From: an uncultured Eubacteriales bacterium
GTDB taxonomy: Bacteria > Bacillota > Clostridia > TANB77 > CAG-508
Length of the DNA: 13,737 bases
Assembly (NCBI GenBank): GCA_902760765.1
Contig: CACWHO010000007.1
Span: forward strand, 1 to 13,737
Direction of reading: 5' to 3'
The number at the start of each line of letters is the position of its first letter. Positions within the stretch are counted from its first letter, which is position 1. The translations under genes and the position numbers were made by a program. The notes beneath the pieces are model-generated. The model had not been told where the DNA came from. It saw only the letters and a list, made by a program, of their open reading frames with translations, and ran no database searches. Of the stretch, positions 13,733-13,737 are shown one piece after another.

Positions 13733-13737
13733 ATATT

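Noticed and set aside
1..13737. CRISPR arrays, insertion sequences, T-box or other riboswitches
   Set aside because: No regularly spaced repeats, transposase-like frames, terminal inverted repeats or recognisable riboswitch cores were found.

Overview
This is an AT-rich Gram-positive chromosomal window, most likely from an uncultured Clostridia lineage. That placement is inferred from the low GC content, strong AGGAGG-type ribosome binding sites, sigma-A promoters with 17-base spacers, a SpoIVFA/SpoIVFB-like sporulation pair, a Bacillus-like NdoA/MazF and a minD-minE-rodA cluster. Nearly all genes lie on the minus strand; only the HD-GYP gene and a DinD-like gene lie on the plus strand.

Layout, left to right: aspS (minus, runs off the left edge); an RsmB/NOP-type rRNA m5C methyltransferase (minus); a divergent HD-GYP protein (plus) that meets mazF/ndoA (minus) at a perfect shared terminator hairpin; a membrane-anchored, possibly GerS/LolA-like protein (minus); then a minus-strand operon minD-minE-rodA-dusB with its own sigma-A promoter and a terminator after dusB. 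Upstream of minD lies a second minus-strand unit: an M23 peptidase in the SpoIVFA position, spoIVFB, and a large prepilin-like protein with a C-terminal formylglycine-generating-enzyme (FGE/SUMF1) fold domain. Further right are a small membrane protein gene apparently co-transcribed with tRNA-Cys, a short DinD-like SOS gene with a LexA-like box (plus), and tRNA-Gly at the right edge.

The most striking observation is that two essential genes, aspS and rodA, each carry one extra base relative to their conserved protein families. In both cases the extra base is a C that creates an in-frame CGG codon, and in both cases skipping it restores the frame at a GGN (Gly) triplet (CGG-A in aspS, CGG-C in rodA). 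A hand scan of roughly 4,000 codons in the other frames of this window found no other in-frame CGG; every other CGG is out of frame, intergenic or in a tRNA, while CGA and CGT are used normally. The simplest biological reading is that CGG is an unassigned or very slow codon here and serves as a +1 frameshift (or four-base decoding) site. Independent sequence errors are the competing explanation. Secondary oddities are a compensatory A19-U56 elbow pair in tRNA-Gly, loss of U55 in tRNA-Cys, a MinE with a long charged tail and no minC next to minD, and a MazF toxin without an adjacent antitoxin.
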